64,000 nt of DNA, from positions 372,001 through 436,000 of the forward strand of contig JAACJK010000057.1 in assembly GCA_013368325.1 (NCBI GenBank). Reading direction: 5' to 3'. Shown here one piece after another: positions 41,993 to 54,772 of the stretch. Within the stretch, counting starts at the first letter, position 1. Every line of letters begins with the position of its first letter. The notes under the pieces were generated by a model that was not told the DNA's origin, searched no databases, and saw only the letters and a program-made list of their open reading frames with translations. Position numbers and translations under genes: made by a program. Source of the DNA: Ephemerocybe angulata. Taxonomy: Eukaryota > Basidiomycota > Agaricomycetes > Agaricales > Psathyrellaceae.

Positions 41993-44384
41993 ATGGAACC
42001 AATTGCCAATCAGCAGGTGGCTGGCACCCAGAACGACGATCCCACCGGGTTCTTCATCCCAATAGAAGTACGCAACATCAAGGACATCGTCCATGAAGAA
42101 AGTATGTCATTAGATCAGTATTCGATCGCATATATGCTCACATTTCTTGAAGTACCAATCCATTCCTACCTTTCCGTGTTCATCGACTCGTAAGTGCAGC
42201 CTCCCCATCCGAGTGCCAAGATAGTATGTAACGAAGTCCGCACACAGCGAACCCTTTCAAAGGCTTCGAGACATCAAGCAATTAGGAACATCTTCGTATG
42301 TCTGGCCGGGCGCGACACATACTCGATTCGAGCATTGCATTGGTGTGTTGTTTGAACGTTCCTGGACCCTGGTGGAAGGCTGACCGCTTCCATGTGCTTG
42401 TAGGAGTTGCACATCTAGCACGCACACTCGCTTCTCGGTTCAAGACCAACCAACCTGAACTAGGAATTACGAACCGCGATGTTGCGTGCGTTGAGATTGC
42501 GGGCCTCTGCCACGACCTCGGCCACGGCCCCTGGAGCCATGTGTGGGATGGCATCTTCATGCCTCAAGCGCAGTAAGTCACAGCCTCGTGCCCTTATTAA
42601 TTTAAAACTGAAGCAGACGCAGGCCCGATACTCCATGGCAGCACGAAATGGGTTCAGATATGATGTTTGATTACCTCGTGAAGGCCTACAAGATTCCAAT
42701 CTCGAGCAAAGACGCCAGCTTTATCAAAGCCTTGATTGCTGGTGAGCCAGGACAATGCGAGTCAGTACACGATTCAGAAGCGCCCCGTGTGCATGTATAT
42801 CGGCCATTTCTGACAATATACCTTCTTTAGCCCTTCAGAAAAGCGGTACCTGTTCGACATTGTCGCGAACAAACGCAATGGTCTGGACGTTGACAAGTAC
42901 GTACCCTCGGCTCTGAAAACCAGATGCACAGGTTTTGACTCACTTTCCCCTTCGAAGGTTTGATTACATCCAAAGAGATTCTAGGATGACAGGAGAAAAT
43001 CTTACGTTCCCAGTGTTGAGGATCTTGCATTCTGCCAAGGTTCTCGACAACCAGATTTGCTACAAGATCAAGGACGCAAACCAGATTTACAGGATCTGCC
43101 AGCGCCGATATGAGCTGCACAAACACGTCTATAACCACAAGACAGGTCCGTTCGCGCTACCATAGATCACAGAATCTTCATTGATCGCTATTACAGCCCG
43201 AGCTATAGAATACATGATTGTCGATGCGCTTCTGCTGGCGGAACCGCATATGAAGATCGCAGAGCGTGTTTATAAGCCGGAGAGCTTCTTGCGTCTTAAT
43301 GATTACATTAAGAACGAAATCGAGATGTCCCAAGGACCTGTATGTCAATCCACCCTTGTTCAGACAAAATTCGCTCATATGATGTACAGGAACTCGAGGC
43401 GTCCCGTCAAATATTCAAACGAATCAAGCACAGAGACTTATACCGCTCAGTCGATCAAAAAAACATCAAGTTCGCCGACGGAGAAGATGTAAAAACATAT
43501 GTCACTCGGGAGAGGATATACGAAAAGCTGATGTCCAACCGGGCATCGGAGCAGGGCACTGAGACTGATGTCATCGACAACTTCGACCTGCAGGTAGGAG
43601 ATATCATCGTGGACATCACCATGATGCACCACGGTATGAAGCAACATAATCCCGTGGACTTCACCAAGTTTTACAGTAAATTGACCAATGGTACGCCCGT
43701 TCCAATCCTACTCATATGGCGTTCGCCTGAGACTATTTGATAGCACCCATGAATGCTGGTCCTGGTGACTACTCTGAGTTGCGACCTGTGGAGCACGCAG
43801 AACTCCTCTTGCGCATCTATAGCAAGAAAAGCGACATGAAATATCTGCACGCAGTGCAAGAGGCGTATCGCGCTGTCATGGATGACCTCGACATAATCTT
43901 GGAATCGAAAGAGAAAGCCAAACTCTCCACGCCAGCGGTCGCCGCGGCGACTGTTACCCCGGGGCCCGAAACCCCTGCTGCACAGCCGACCGTCCCTTTA
44001 CCTGCGACCCCAGGCTCTGATACTGCTTCAGAGCGTACCCGCAAGTTCTCCAGGGTCGGCTCGCGAAATCATTTCACCTCTTTTAAGACGAGCCCTCTAT
44101 CCAATACGCGACGCCTAAGCTCCGACCTGTCCTCCAATACCGCAAGCACCCTCAGTTCGCATGCCTCGGACACGTCGCCCAGCCCGTTCACGACCTTTGA
44201 AGGATGCCCTCTGGCGGATCTCTTCCAAGACGAAGAAGGGGGCAAAGACCCTGCAGTCGCTGGATCATCGGCTGCAACGGCCGCTGGAGGGAAGAGAGCT
44301 CGAGAAGGAGAGGATGAGAACGATTCGTTGCTTCCTGTTGGCGATGGTCTCGGGATAAAGAGGAGGAGGGAGTCGGGGAAGTGA
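41993..44384 (+). CDS. SAMHD1-like HD-domain dNTP triphosphohydrolase
   Basis: Removes triphosphate from dNTPs, controlling nucleotide pools. At least nine exons start from ATG 41993 (first boundaries 42101/42153, 42189/42248, 42342/42404, 42572/42623). The HD core is complete. [16 protein letters not shown] and [14 protein letters not shown] carry the first His, and [19 protein letters not shown] the central His-Asp. [19 protein letters not shown] carries the later Asp. [24 protein letters not shown] and [19 protein letters not shown] match the C-terminal lobe. No SAM domain is present; the N-terminus goes straight into the dNTPase fold. The last ~150 residues are Ser/Thr/Pro-rich and end [12 protein letters not shown], a likely nuclear signal. 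Enzyme class is secure; substrate range inferred. Confidence 0.92.
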
Positions 44385-45196
44385 GATGAATGGACCCCGT
44401 TGCTGCCCACATTTATAGACGTTTCTCAGATGCATGGTTCCTTCCTACTTTTCTTCGATGATTCAAGGAGCATTCATACGGTCGGATTTATTTATTCTCC
44501 ACCACGCCAGGTTCTCCAACGCATTCTCCACGCATATGGTCCCTTTCTCTACTCTTCCCTGTACATACGGCAGCATGACTAGACACTTTATGTAGCTTTA
44601 CGACTGAGCATTTTCTTTGACTTTCTTGCCGTGTACATAGCAGCCCTTAATGATTCCTAGACGTGTATGCAATACCTTTTTAACTTGCCAAACTTTGTTA
44701 CTGTATATCCCTGACTTAGAATATGTCCCTCTTCTTTCCCCCGAGGCTCTTATCGATATGAGACTCGAGGCACGCTTCAATTCAAAGCACATTTGGTCAC
44801 ATAGACTGATTTCCATCTATTGGGGTCACCAGGTCACCCACGCAGTTTGCTCATTCCTGCCTCATGGTCCCCCTTTCTCCCTCATCACACACGAGGACGA
44901 CTTGCTTGTGACTCCACTCATGTCCAGAGGCGGGCGTTGTGGGGAGTATTACCCTATATGGTAAGGAAGGCGCACAGGCGCATCAATGATTTTGAGCGGG
45001 GCCGCCAAATGCGCTCCCGACGCGCCCAGAAGTCGATTTGTTGCCGTGATGTGACAAATGTCGCGTCGAAACCTGACTCCTGACAATCATGTCTCTTCAG
45101 GAACCATTATATAAAAAGGGGACGGAAACGCCCCAATGCCCCAACTTGCCTCTCACCTCTCCGTCACACAGCAAGTTACACTGAACACCAACAAAC
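44385..45196. other. Intergenic, 0.8 kb; promoter of ankyrin gene
   Basis: No gene seen. The right end holds a strong TATA-box candidate at 45108-45117 followed by a pyrimidine-rich leader. Confidence 0.5.
45108..45117 (+). promoter_or_regulatory. TATA box upstream of ankyrin protein gene
   Basis: TATATAAAAA about 80 bp before the ATG at 45197, a typical distance for a short leader. A CT- and CA-rich stretch lies between. Confidence 0.65.
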
Positions 45197-48100
45197 ATGC
45201 CCCAGAACAAGGAAGCAGAAGCGTTCCTTGAAAGGATCAAGACTTTGCCATCGGGACCTGGCGTCTCCCTGGACGATGCCTTAAAGCCGTCGATCGAGGA
45301 CGAAACAGAGCTGCGCCAGTACTTTGCGAGCGACCGTGGAAATGCGCGCTTGGCCGATCCCTACGTCGGTCTTGTCGACGTTTTCGCAGCGCCCGTCGAC
45401 ATCCGCACGACCAGAGCGCGAGTCGTGAAGGAAGACGAGGATGGGGCGGACCTCATCGCGAAACACATCATGCCCGTACCCAAGGAAGCCCGCAGGCCTG
45501 AGGGCGCGCCCTGTGTGGTCGAAGATCTGGACGAGTTCAAGAAGAACTGGTCGATCTTTACCGAGGGGTCGCTCTCGCAGCTGTTTGACTGGAACAATGT
45601 CGTTGCAGCTGGAGGAGCGGTTCTTGCGTGCCTGACGCCCCTTGCTGATGAAAACAAGGTCTCCAAGAGGGCGATTAGGAAGCACTACCATGGCGCGGCC
45701 TATCCTACCTCCGACGTGGATCTCTTCCTGTGGGGTATAACCCCTGAGCAGGTCTGTTACTTTCGTCCAGTCCTCACACCACTCTTTACTGATGCAAAAT
45801 TCAGGCTGAAGCCAAGATCGTTTCGATTTACGAGGCTGTTCGCGACTCCGTTCCCTGGGATGTGACCTGCATCCGTACTAGGCACACCGTGTCTATCCAT
45901 TGTATGCGAAGTTCAACTTCATCCTAGGATTATGAATGTTACTAACGACGAACACCAGCCCAGTACCCGTACCGTTCGGTTCAAATTGTCTTGCGACTCT
46001 ACCAATCTCCCGCCGAGATCCTCGCCGGTTTCGATATCGACTCTCCTTGCTGTGCATACGATGGTGGGTATCTATCTTAACAACATTTCAAAGTTTTTAA
46101 CAACGCGCTCTAGGGACCCGCGTCTGGGCCAATCCTCGAGCTATTGTTGCCATGATGCGACAGGCCAACACCGTCGATATGACCAGGCGATCCCCCTCTT
46201 ACGAAGTTCGCCTCACCAAGTACGCCAACCGAGGCTTTGAGGTTTACGTCCCGGACCTCGATCGCGCCAAGATCGACCCTACCGTATGTTCTCCCCTCCT
46301 TCAGAAAACTGACGAACCATTTCTCACCTTCTGAACCACAGATATACGAGCGCGCCATTAACAAGATGGAAGGTCTCGCTCGCCTCCTTGTCTTCGAGAA
46401 GCTGATGGACGGTGACGCACGCTATGCTTTCCTCGAGTCCCGCCGTAAGCTGAGAGGCCGACCTAACCCACTGTCACGCTATCGCCGGGACAACAACAGG
46501 AAGTACAAGGGAGATTTGAAGGAGGAGAAGGCCATCGGAGGGCTTGAGATGAACGACTACGACGTTGCGTCGCTTCATATCCCATACGGCCCAGGATGGG
46601 ATGCCCGCCGCATCGACAAACTGGTCTACCAAACGGATTTGGGCATGAACTGTGAGTTACAACTGCGACTCTTGGAGTGACGACGCTGATTACTTTGTAG
46701 CCACCTTCAATCCCAAGAACAAAGGTCGCAGGCTTCATCGTCACCCTGCTTTCTTCGGAACGATGCAAGAGTGTCTCGAAGATTGCTGCGAGAGCTGCCC
46801 GGAGCCCATTGATGACGATGAGAAGGCGCTTATTGCAGAGGAGGACGACCAGTATATCATTGGAAGGATCAAGTGAGTTGGTTCCTCAGTCCCAATGCCG
46901 CTTCAATAGCTAAATATCACCGGCCACGCAGGTTCATCGAAGAGAATCCAGGGCGTCAGACTATGACTGGTAGCTTCAACCCTATCGATGTTGGCGAATG
47001 GAGCGAACAGGTCTACGTCAAAGAAACCGAGAAATTCTTTTCTGCCATTGCCCGCAACGACGTGGAGACTGTCAGAGAGCATATCAAGGCTGAAATCGAC
47101 CTCAACCATCGTGACCATGTCGGTCGAACTTGCCTCCATGTCGCCGTTCTCTCCAACGCTAAGGAAGTTGCTCTCGAACTCATCCAAGCTGGCGCCAGGA
47201 TTACTGCGCGACTCGTCGATGGAAGGTCGGCTCTCCACCTCGCCGCTCGCTACGATCAGCTCGAGGTTGTCAAGAAACTCCTCGAAAAAAGTGCTGCGAA
47301 CGAAGCAGAAGCCAAGAAGGACGAGGAGGGCAAAGAGGACGCCATGGATGAGGACAAGAAACCCAATCCCGAGAGGCCCTCTTCCGACGACGACTGGAGC
47401 TCGCATGACGAAGATGGGAAGGATATTGAGATGAAGGATACCGACGCTGACGATGAAGACGACGATGAGGACGGTGATGAGGATGAGGGTGAGGAGGACG
47501 AGGATGAAGATGACAGCGATGGCGAGGGAGGCAAAGCTGCGAAGTCATCTGCCGAAGACCCTCCAGCTTCGAATGCGGGAGATCTTCCTGAGGACAACGA
47601 AGATGAGCCTGACATTCTCGACATCAACGAGGCCGACTGGGACTTCGGTTTCTCGCCCTTGGCCTACGCCACCCTCTTTGCTTCGCTTGCCATGGTGGAC
47701 TTCTTTTTGGAGTCGGGCGCGGACGTTGACAAAGCTACTTCCACCAACCACAACGACGCCAAGCAGCTTCACCCCCTCGACATCACCATTCTCCGTGACA
47801 ACGAGGGCGAAGCTTGCACCATCGCTGAGCGACTCATCAAGGGCGGGGCATCGTCGTCTAAGGCTGATGAACAGCTCTACACCATTTTCCACGACATCAT
47901 TGCCTCTGGAAAGCTCAAGCTCGCTGCTACCGTCCTCAGATGCGACCCTAATGCCAAAGCAGTAATCGACATTCCGGCCATCAGGAACAGCGAGGTTATC
48001 TTCCCAGTGGTTACTGCCATCCAAAAGCTCGACTATGGGATGGTTGCGCTGCTCATCGCTCATGGAGCGAAGCTCAGCCTTGCGGAGGAAGACATCACGA

Positions 48101-51100
48101 GAGCTATGGAATCAAGGTACGGCTCTGCTGCACGTCAGATTTGTTGTATGTAGCTGACGAATCAACAGGGATCCCAAGCATCGTTCTAACCTCTTCGGTT
48201 ACGGTGTCAAGTCATATATCGATCAAGCCTTCACCCCTCTCGAAACTGCTATCAATCTCCACAACGACATCGCCCAATTGCTCCTTACCTGCGGCGCGGA
48301 CTACAACCTTGCGATTACGTACGCCAAGCGCTACTACTCCAGCGTCGGGGACCGCCGCACACTCAAGGACTGGGTGGACCGTGCCATTCGCTACATGGAG
48401 GAGAAGATTGAGAATGCAATCAACGAGTTTGCGGAGAAATCCAAGGTCAGTGACCTCGAAGCTGAGCCAGAGGTTGTCCTCGTTGGATGGAAGGAGCACT
48501 TGAGGAACATGCGCCTGAAAAACAAAGGCGAAGTGAAGGAGCCACCAAAGGTCGACGAGAACGCAGAGGCATGGAGGAAGTACAACCATACCAAGAAGGT
48601 GCTCGGACTGAAGAACATCAAGGCCTATCTTTTGGATATGCAGCGCCTGCTGACTGCCCGAAATGCGAAGTCGTGGCCGGAGCTCTTCCCTGACCTCGAG
48701 ACCAACCTCGTCTTCATACCCAGCAATCCTTCTGCCAGCTACGGTCCCCCTAGCACGGCCGACGAGGACATCAACAGCGAATACATCTATCTCACGAACC
48801 ATTATCGCAACACGTACGTGCCGATGAGCCTGAGCAAGCGCTACGACGAATTGTACGAAGCGTGCTTCAAGGGAGACGACGACAAGATCAAAGAACTTTG
48901 CCTTCCCGCCGAGTCTGGAGAGACACCGAACACGCAGCTTCTGAACATCAACGTTCAGATTGGAGACCGCAAGAACATCTACACGACGACAGGTCAGTAC
49001 GGTATAAACAGGCACCCACATGATACTCAATCGTTTTTTTATTTACTTAGGTTGGACACCATTGTTTGCAGCTTGCGCTGGTAACCATTGGAAGACTGCC
49101 AAACTCATCGTTGCGATCTCTGCTTCTCAGTACTCCCCGGATGACGATGATGACAAGAACAAAGTGACATTCAAGAATATCAGCCTTGGTATTTTGCTCC
49201 CATTTTGCGATCGAGCGCTGTATCTGATTTGTTGTTAGACGATGACAGTGACGACGGCTCTGAAGAGTCGTACGAGTCCGATGACACAGTTGGACAGAAG
49301 AAGGAGATGCAATTTGTTGACATTGCCAAGGTCTCTTCCACAGTGAAATCCGACGTTCACCCTAGCAAGCTGATCAAGGGCTGGAACTTCTCCTTCCGCA
49401 TAGGAGACCAGCTTGAATTCGGTTGTCTTCTCGACGAAGCTATCCATCTTAAGGATGCTGAACGGTTCAAGAACATTGCGGCTCTCTACCAAGGCCTCTC
49501 GCCCCCCGTTGATTTAGGCCCATATCTGCTGGGCACCATCCTTCGAGTGGATTCCCCAGAGATCCTGGATGAATACATCCGCATCTCAGGGTATGGGCTG
49601 GACTTTGAGGCCGCGAAGAAGGCGACCGCACATCTCCCACCAATCGTGAACGACGAAAATCGAGTCTACCTTGGCCTCAATGTACATGGCAAAAAGCGTG
49701 CCGACCTGGCTCAAAAGAACGATCCTAGCTCCTGGGGGCATACCAATGCCTGGGCGACGCCCATCGTTTGGAAAGCCGCCCAAACTGGGTGTCTTAACAT
49801 CATCCAGTACCTTGCGACTGACAAGCCGTTGGCCGCCTACAAGCACCATGCAACTGCCTTCTCCGATATTCGTGCCGAACAGCTTCGACGTACCCCTGAC
49901 CTCGACAGCGTCATTTCGAGCTGGCTTGGATGGAATATCAGCACGTTGGGCGAATCGCCGCTGACTGCTGCCATCAATGGTCTATCGTTGCCCGCTATCA
50001 AGACGTTGTTCTCAACTATGCCTCAGTTCATGAAGACGACCTTGCATCAGACGTACGTCAGCCCCCTCCAGCCTCTTGCCCTTCTCTTGAACCTGACCTC
50101 TTTTTCAGCATCAAATTCGTCGGGTATAACGCATTCTTACTCGCCATCGAGAAGGAAGCGAAACCGGAGCTTTTGGATTACCTTCTCGCCAAGTCGATCT
50201 CACCAGTGGTACATGACACGACCAGGGGGTAAGTCGTCGATGTAGGGCTGTACATTGAGATATATTGACGAAGTTTCCAGATGGAACGTCCTGCACAATG
50301 TCTGCAATAACGGCAACTTAAAGCTGCTTCGATACTTGCGGGATAAGCTTCCAAAAGGCGTTTTCCAAGAGCTTTTGAGGCGACAGTCGAAGGGACGTCT
50401 CAATACTGTAAGGTGTCGCCTCATCATCTTGTTTCTATGTATCTCACCTCGTTCGCTAGCCTCTGCATGTCGCAGTTAAGAAGGGCAAGATCGACCTCGT
50501 CAATTTGATCCTCGAATTCGATAACACAACCGCGCTCTACCGCAATATCGATGGTCAGACCCCTCTGCATTACGCCATCGCTGAAGGGTACTCCGAAATC
50601 GCAAAGGAGCTGCTCCAAACCCCTCAGCACGGTGGTCTCTATACGGAGGACAGCATCGGCCAAACCCCCTTCGAATTGGCTGCCCTAAAGGAATTCCTTG
50701 TCCGCCTCAACAGGTCCCACAGATCTGGCATCTCGTGCCTCTCAGTCGACTCACCCACCGAATATAACAATCGAATCAATGCAGATGAGTTGGCTAAGCA
50801 GATCCCCCGCCTCACTGAAGTAGTCCAGGAAATGGTCGCGGGAGGTATCCCTACGAACCCCCAGAAGTACGCCTTCGACATGAACGCGTTTATCAAGACC
50901 TTGGAGAGTAACCGGGACCAGTGGCTGAAGCAACTGCAGACTTCCATACCTGCCGAGCCTGAAAAGAAACCTTCGCCAGTGGACGACGAACCGAACCGAA
51001 ATGACTATCAGAACATCGAGGGAACTTGGAAGGTCATTGAAGAAGCACTTACCTCTGCCTCCGTCGGGGCTCAGAGAGAACTCATCAAGCTGCTCGACGT

Positions 51101-51251
51101 TCAGCAGTCGGTCAAAGCCAACTTAGACAGAGTCGCTAAGGATCAAGTTTCTCCCGATAATGACTCGGATGCGGAGGAGGACCCAGAGGTGGTTGAATGG
51201 AACCAGAGTATTATTCACCATTTCGTCAACAAGGGGCCTGATACTTTGTAA
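45197..51251 (+). CDS. Large ankyrin-repeat protein with N-terminal nucleotidyltransferase-like segment
   Basis: About a dozen or more exons, roughly 1,750 residues, ATG 45197 to stop 51251. The N-terminal ~460 residues include VVAAGGAVLACLTPLA (about 140) and YPTSDVDLFLWG (about 170), a GG plus DxD arrangement like nucleotidyltransferase folds. SVQIVLRLYQSPAEILAGFD, RRSPSYEVRLTKYANRGFEV and MQECLEDCCESCPEP follow. Ankyrin repeats come next: HVGRTCLHVAVLSNAKEVAL, GRSALHLAARYDQLEVVKKL, then a very acidic insert (about 640-750), FSPLAYATLFASLAMVDFFL, WNVLHNVCNNGNLKLLRYL and GQTPLHYAIAEGYSEIAKEL. The overall layout recalls uncharacterised ankyrin proteins of fungi and protists. Function unknown; the catalytic state of the N-terminal part is an inference. 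Exon boundaries beyond the first five were checked only roughly. Confidence 0.85.
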
Positions 51252-51409
51252 AGAACTACTTTGGCAGGTTTTCGAGACTTGTGTATATCTACTCGAAGTT
51301 GCAATGAATTGATGTGTACATGGGCGCCTGCAAAGCGCTTACAGTGAACGGGAGTAAAACGGACAGATCATCGTGCATAGTGCTAATCAAGAAGGATTGC
51401 TGGAACTCG

Positions 51410-53664
51410 TCAATCGACGCGTCTAATCAGCAGGGGCACCCTTGGTCCCTTTTCTCCTTCAACCTTGGGCCTGTTGATGGCTCCGAAATGCTTCCCAATA
51501 ATAGTATCCTTCCCATTAGGAAGTTCAAAGCTATAGTGCCTGACAAGGTTCACAAGCGCTGATTTGAAGTTCGCGAGAGCGAAATGTCGGCCCAAGCAGA
51601 ATCTCTGCCCCTCGCCGAAGCTCAAGACATGGTGGTGCCCCTGGATGGCCTGAGCCCCAGGCGACAGCTCGCCAAGCCACCTCTCCGGTTTGTACTCGGC
51701 TGCATCGGGCCCCCAAAGGTCCTCGGATGTGTTGATACAGGTGGTTGGGATGTGAATACCCTGTCCTTTCGCGACTATGATTTCGGAGGTGGAAGTGCCT
51801 GATGTGGTTTGCACGGGTTTGCTGAGCGGAAGGACGTCGTCCTCGAAAGCCTCGCGTCTGATGTTGTGCACAGGGCCATGGACTCGCAGCGTCTCCTGGG
51901 TCACAGCGTCAAGGTAGGGAAGGCCAAGGGTGATTTCCTCCCATGTTGGGTCAGCGCCTTGAAGCTTCGTGTTTACCTCTTGGCGGAGCTTTTCTTGGAC
52001 CTGAGGGTTTCTGCACAGTTCGATGAGGGCCCACTGCAAGTCGCAGCACCGAAGGTGGTTAGGTACATTTTTCGAACCAAGTTTTGTCACTCACTGTAAG
52101 GGTGACTATGTGCATGGATCAGTATTTTTTTATGATATGGGTCGAGATAGAAGAACTTACTCGAAGTCGTTTCGTATCCAGCAAAGAAAAGACTGTTCTA
52201 AATGCCTCATGCTTGAGAACAAACCAAAGGAAAGAATAGTGAATTGACGCACCATCTAGACAAAGAATACGTCGTTCGTCAGCTAAAGTTATACTAGAAT
52301 TGTGAGTCCCTAAGGGGGCCTACCTGTGCAAGAACTTCCTCCGACGTCATGGACAGGTTTCCGGAAGTACTCTCTGCCTTTACTTTAGAAAGCTGTCAGA
52401 TATAAAGCCAATAGACTCTTGCTTTCAAACTCACCCAATAAACCAACGATAGACTTGTCAGTGATCTTCTCGCCAGCCGCGTTCGTCTCCAATTCAGCTT
52501 TCGCCTTCTCCAGTACATCGTCGGCAATGCCCTTCATGGCATACCTGACACGTCTCATCATTTTCGTGTGCTTCGTTGGGAGGTTGAGGAGCACAGGGAA
52601 GTTGGTTGAGAGAAGGAAAACCATCTTAGAGGCGAAGCCCATATTCCCTGGGCTCTGGAAAGAATCAAAGGCGTCGATAAGCTCAGGACGCTTCCCTTCC
52701 AGCGCCCCAAAGTGATGGGAGAAGCCTGTGCGACCGAGATTTTCGAGGCTGCGATAGTTCATTCAGTGAATTGACTTAGAATAAAGCAGGGAGTAACTTA
52801 CGCAAGGTTGTTCATCCTGAGCCAATTCCCGGGAGTGTGAGTATGGTTCAACCAGTTGCATGAATATAACGTACCATTGTTGCACCTCAATTGTGGCGGA
52901 TCCTCCTGCAACAGCGTCTATTATACTATCCCATGCCGCTTTCATCTAGCTCGCCATCGGACCTGATTCAGTAAAAGTTTCATGAATCAGAAACGAGTCA
53001 TGAAAGGCTTCACCTTAAAGCTGTTGTCATTGAAGGTTTCAATGTAAGAACGAATGGCGGCATTGCTGAATGCTGGCGTAAGGGCCTTCCTGAGCCTAGT
53101 ACGTTTGAAAACAAAGTGAAAATGTGTTTAATACATCTACATCTAAAGAAATATGGAAATATGAACGCACCGACGATGGCCGTCGTTCTCGAAAGAGAAG
53201 ATACCTTGCCCAAACTAAGAAGAATAGTTAGAGTTTGAACGGCGTGAACAAGGTAGTACGGGAGCCTGAGTCACGATACATACAAGGATGTCGGTGAGTA
53301 CACGAGCGAAAGCTGGCCTATAGTAGGTGAACGTATCCCGAGAAAGGATATGGCTGATGGCTTTGGCGTCGCAAACTACCAGGTCCTGTCGGCCAAACCC
53401 CGATGGAAGGTTGAAAACAGTCCCATAATCAGCGATGGCCCTCTTGAAGTAGTTGTCCATGCCGCCAGACATTGGCGAAACTTGTGGTAGCACGCCGAAA
53501 AGAACGTTGTTGCTCTTGGGGCCATGGAGTTGCGTGCTGCGAATGCGGGATCGAGACTTCAGGAATAACCGAACCAGGAAGACGACGAGCAGGAAGGCGA
53601 CCACATCTGAGCGCCAGATGCCTAGGGATAAATTATGGAAGAAGCTCGCGTCGAACGATAACAT
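51410..53664 (-). CDS. Cytochrome P450 monooxygenase with micro-exons
   Basis: Eleven exons from ATG 53664 join exactly to 546 residues: 53664-53284, 53214-53171, 53095-53014, 52945-52875, 52816-52802, 52748-52435, 52382-52324, 52255-52253, 52197-52161, 52105-52095, 52033-51410. The N-terminal anchor is DVVAFLLVVFLVRLFLKS. FGQGIFSFENDGHRRLRKAL and LGRTGFSHHFGALEG follow, then FAGYETTSITLTWALIEL (I-helix), QETLRVHGPVHNIRREA (ExxR) and FGEGQRFCLGRHFA (heme Cys). Two exons are only 3 nt (ATG) and 11 nt; without them the I-helix is incomplete and the frame does not close. The sequence is unlike the CYP63-like pair at the left. P450 family not assigned; substrate unknown. It converges with the ankyrin gene, about 160 bp apart. 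Confidence 0.9.
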
Positions 53665-54126
53665 GGTATCTGGGTATTTAGCTCGGAGCTGGTTGTATCT
53701 GTGACAATGAACACAGCTCGTCTTAAGTACCAATAGAAAGGGGGCTTTAGACGGCGGTTAGATCTGCGTCCCAGGAGAATCTGCCGACAGCTACGCGAAG
53801 CGAACGGCTACATGAGCATTCGAAGGTGTCGAAAAGAAGCGCCAAACCCTGCCTCGGATTCTGCCTGACTCACAAGTTTCGCGTCATCCAAGCCCAATCG
53901 AGTTGACAATGGATGAAGGTGGACGATAATGAGGTAATGAGGCTATTAATGGAGACGATGCCGTGAGTCGTAGGTGCTTCTGCTATTCTTCGGCGAGATT
54001 GGCTTGACGATTGCCTCATACTCGAACACCCTCAAGGCCGAAACCCTGTTTGTACTTGCTCCTGGCGCTTGGAAGTCTGAAAATACGACAGTTAGCCCCA
54101 AACACTAAGTAAGATACTACGACCTC

Positions 54127-54552
54127 GGACCAAGGCCCACCGACGTACCCACCGCATAATGGCAAAGCAAGCCCATGAAATAAATCAACAGCACAGAAAT
54201 TACTGGGACGAGGTGCACGTTTTGCGTAGCAACCCTATTATCGCGTGTAACGGACATATCAGCATCGCTGGGTAGGGGGGTAGGTAACATGGGTATCAAG
54301 AGAATTATAACAAAACAGATGGAGCGCCCGTTCAGCGGTGATACAGAAATAAATAAGAGAGTGACGAGAGCGCGATAGGCTATAACATGACAGATACTAA
54401 ACGAATCAAAACAGGAGAGGAAACCGTGACGCCCAGGATGGAGTCAGTAGACTCTGGGCCGGCAAGGAACGTGGGATTGGATTTTGCTGTCTAGAAAGCA
54501 CCAACGGAAGGGCGAATATACCCGTTAAGAATCTGACGAGGCGGTCAGCTCC
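54127..54552. repeat. 426-bp direct repeat, displaced copy
   Basis: Matches 57022-57447 in the same orientation with scattered substitutions and small indels, for example the shared AGCACCAACGGAAGGGCGAA. The corresponding coding frame is broken here. Confidence 0.9.
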
Positions 54553-54656
54553 TCATAGAGCGGCCACTGGTCACGACTCACGAGTCTACAACTCTCCGAG
54601 GTTTGACATTTATAACCATGACGCAATTAGCGATCTCAGACAATGTCACAGCTACC

Positions 54657-54665
54657 TATATAATA
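54657..54665 (+). promoter_or_regulatory. TATA-box candidate for NmrA-like gene
   Basis: TATATAATA about 108 bp upstream of the NmrA-like ATG at 54773, in the short region between the displaced repeat and the gene. Confidence 0.5.
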
Positions 54666-54772
54666 GGGCTCAGCATCGCGGCTCAGAAACTCACCACCAC
54701 CACCACCAAGGCCGTCGGAAATTGTCTAAAAACCATCAATTCGTCCTCAACTTTCAAGCATCAAATCCCCAA

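Larger units (their letters stand above)
53665..54772. other. Intergenic, contains duplicated Tea4-like 3' end
   Basis: 1.1 kb between divergent P450 and NmrA-like genes. 54127-54552 is a copy of the 3' end of the gene at 57193-61598. The rest is unassigned. Confidence 0.6.

Noticed and set aside
52022..52161. Apparent missing splice acceptor in the P450 I-helix, suggesting a pseudogene
   Set aside because: An 11-nt micro-exon at 52095-52105 with proper splice sites restores frame and motif.
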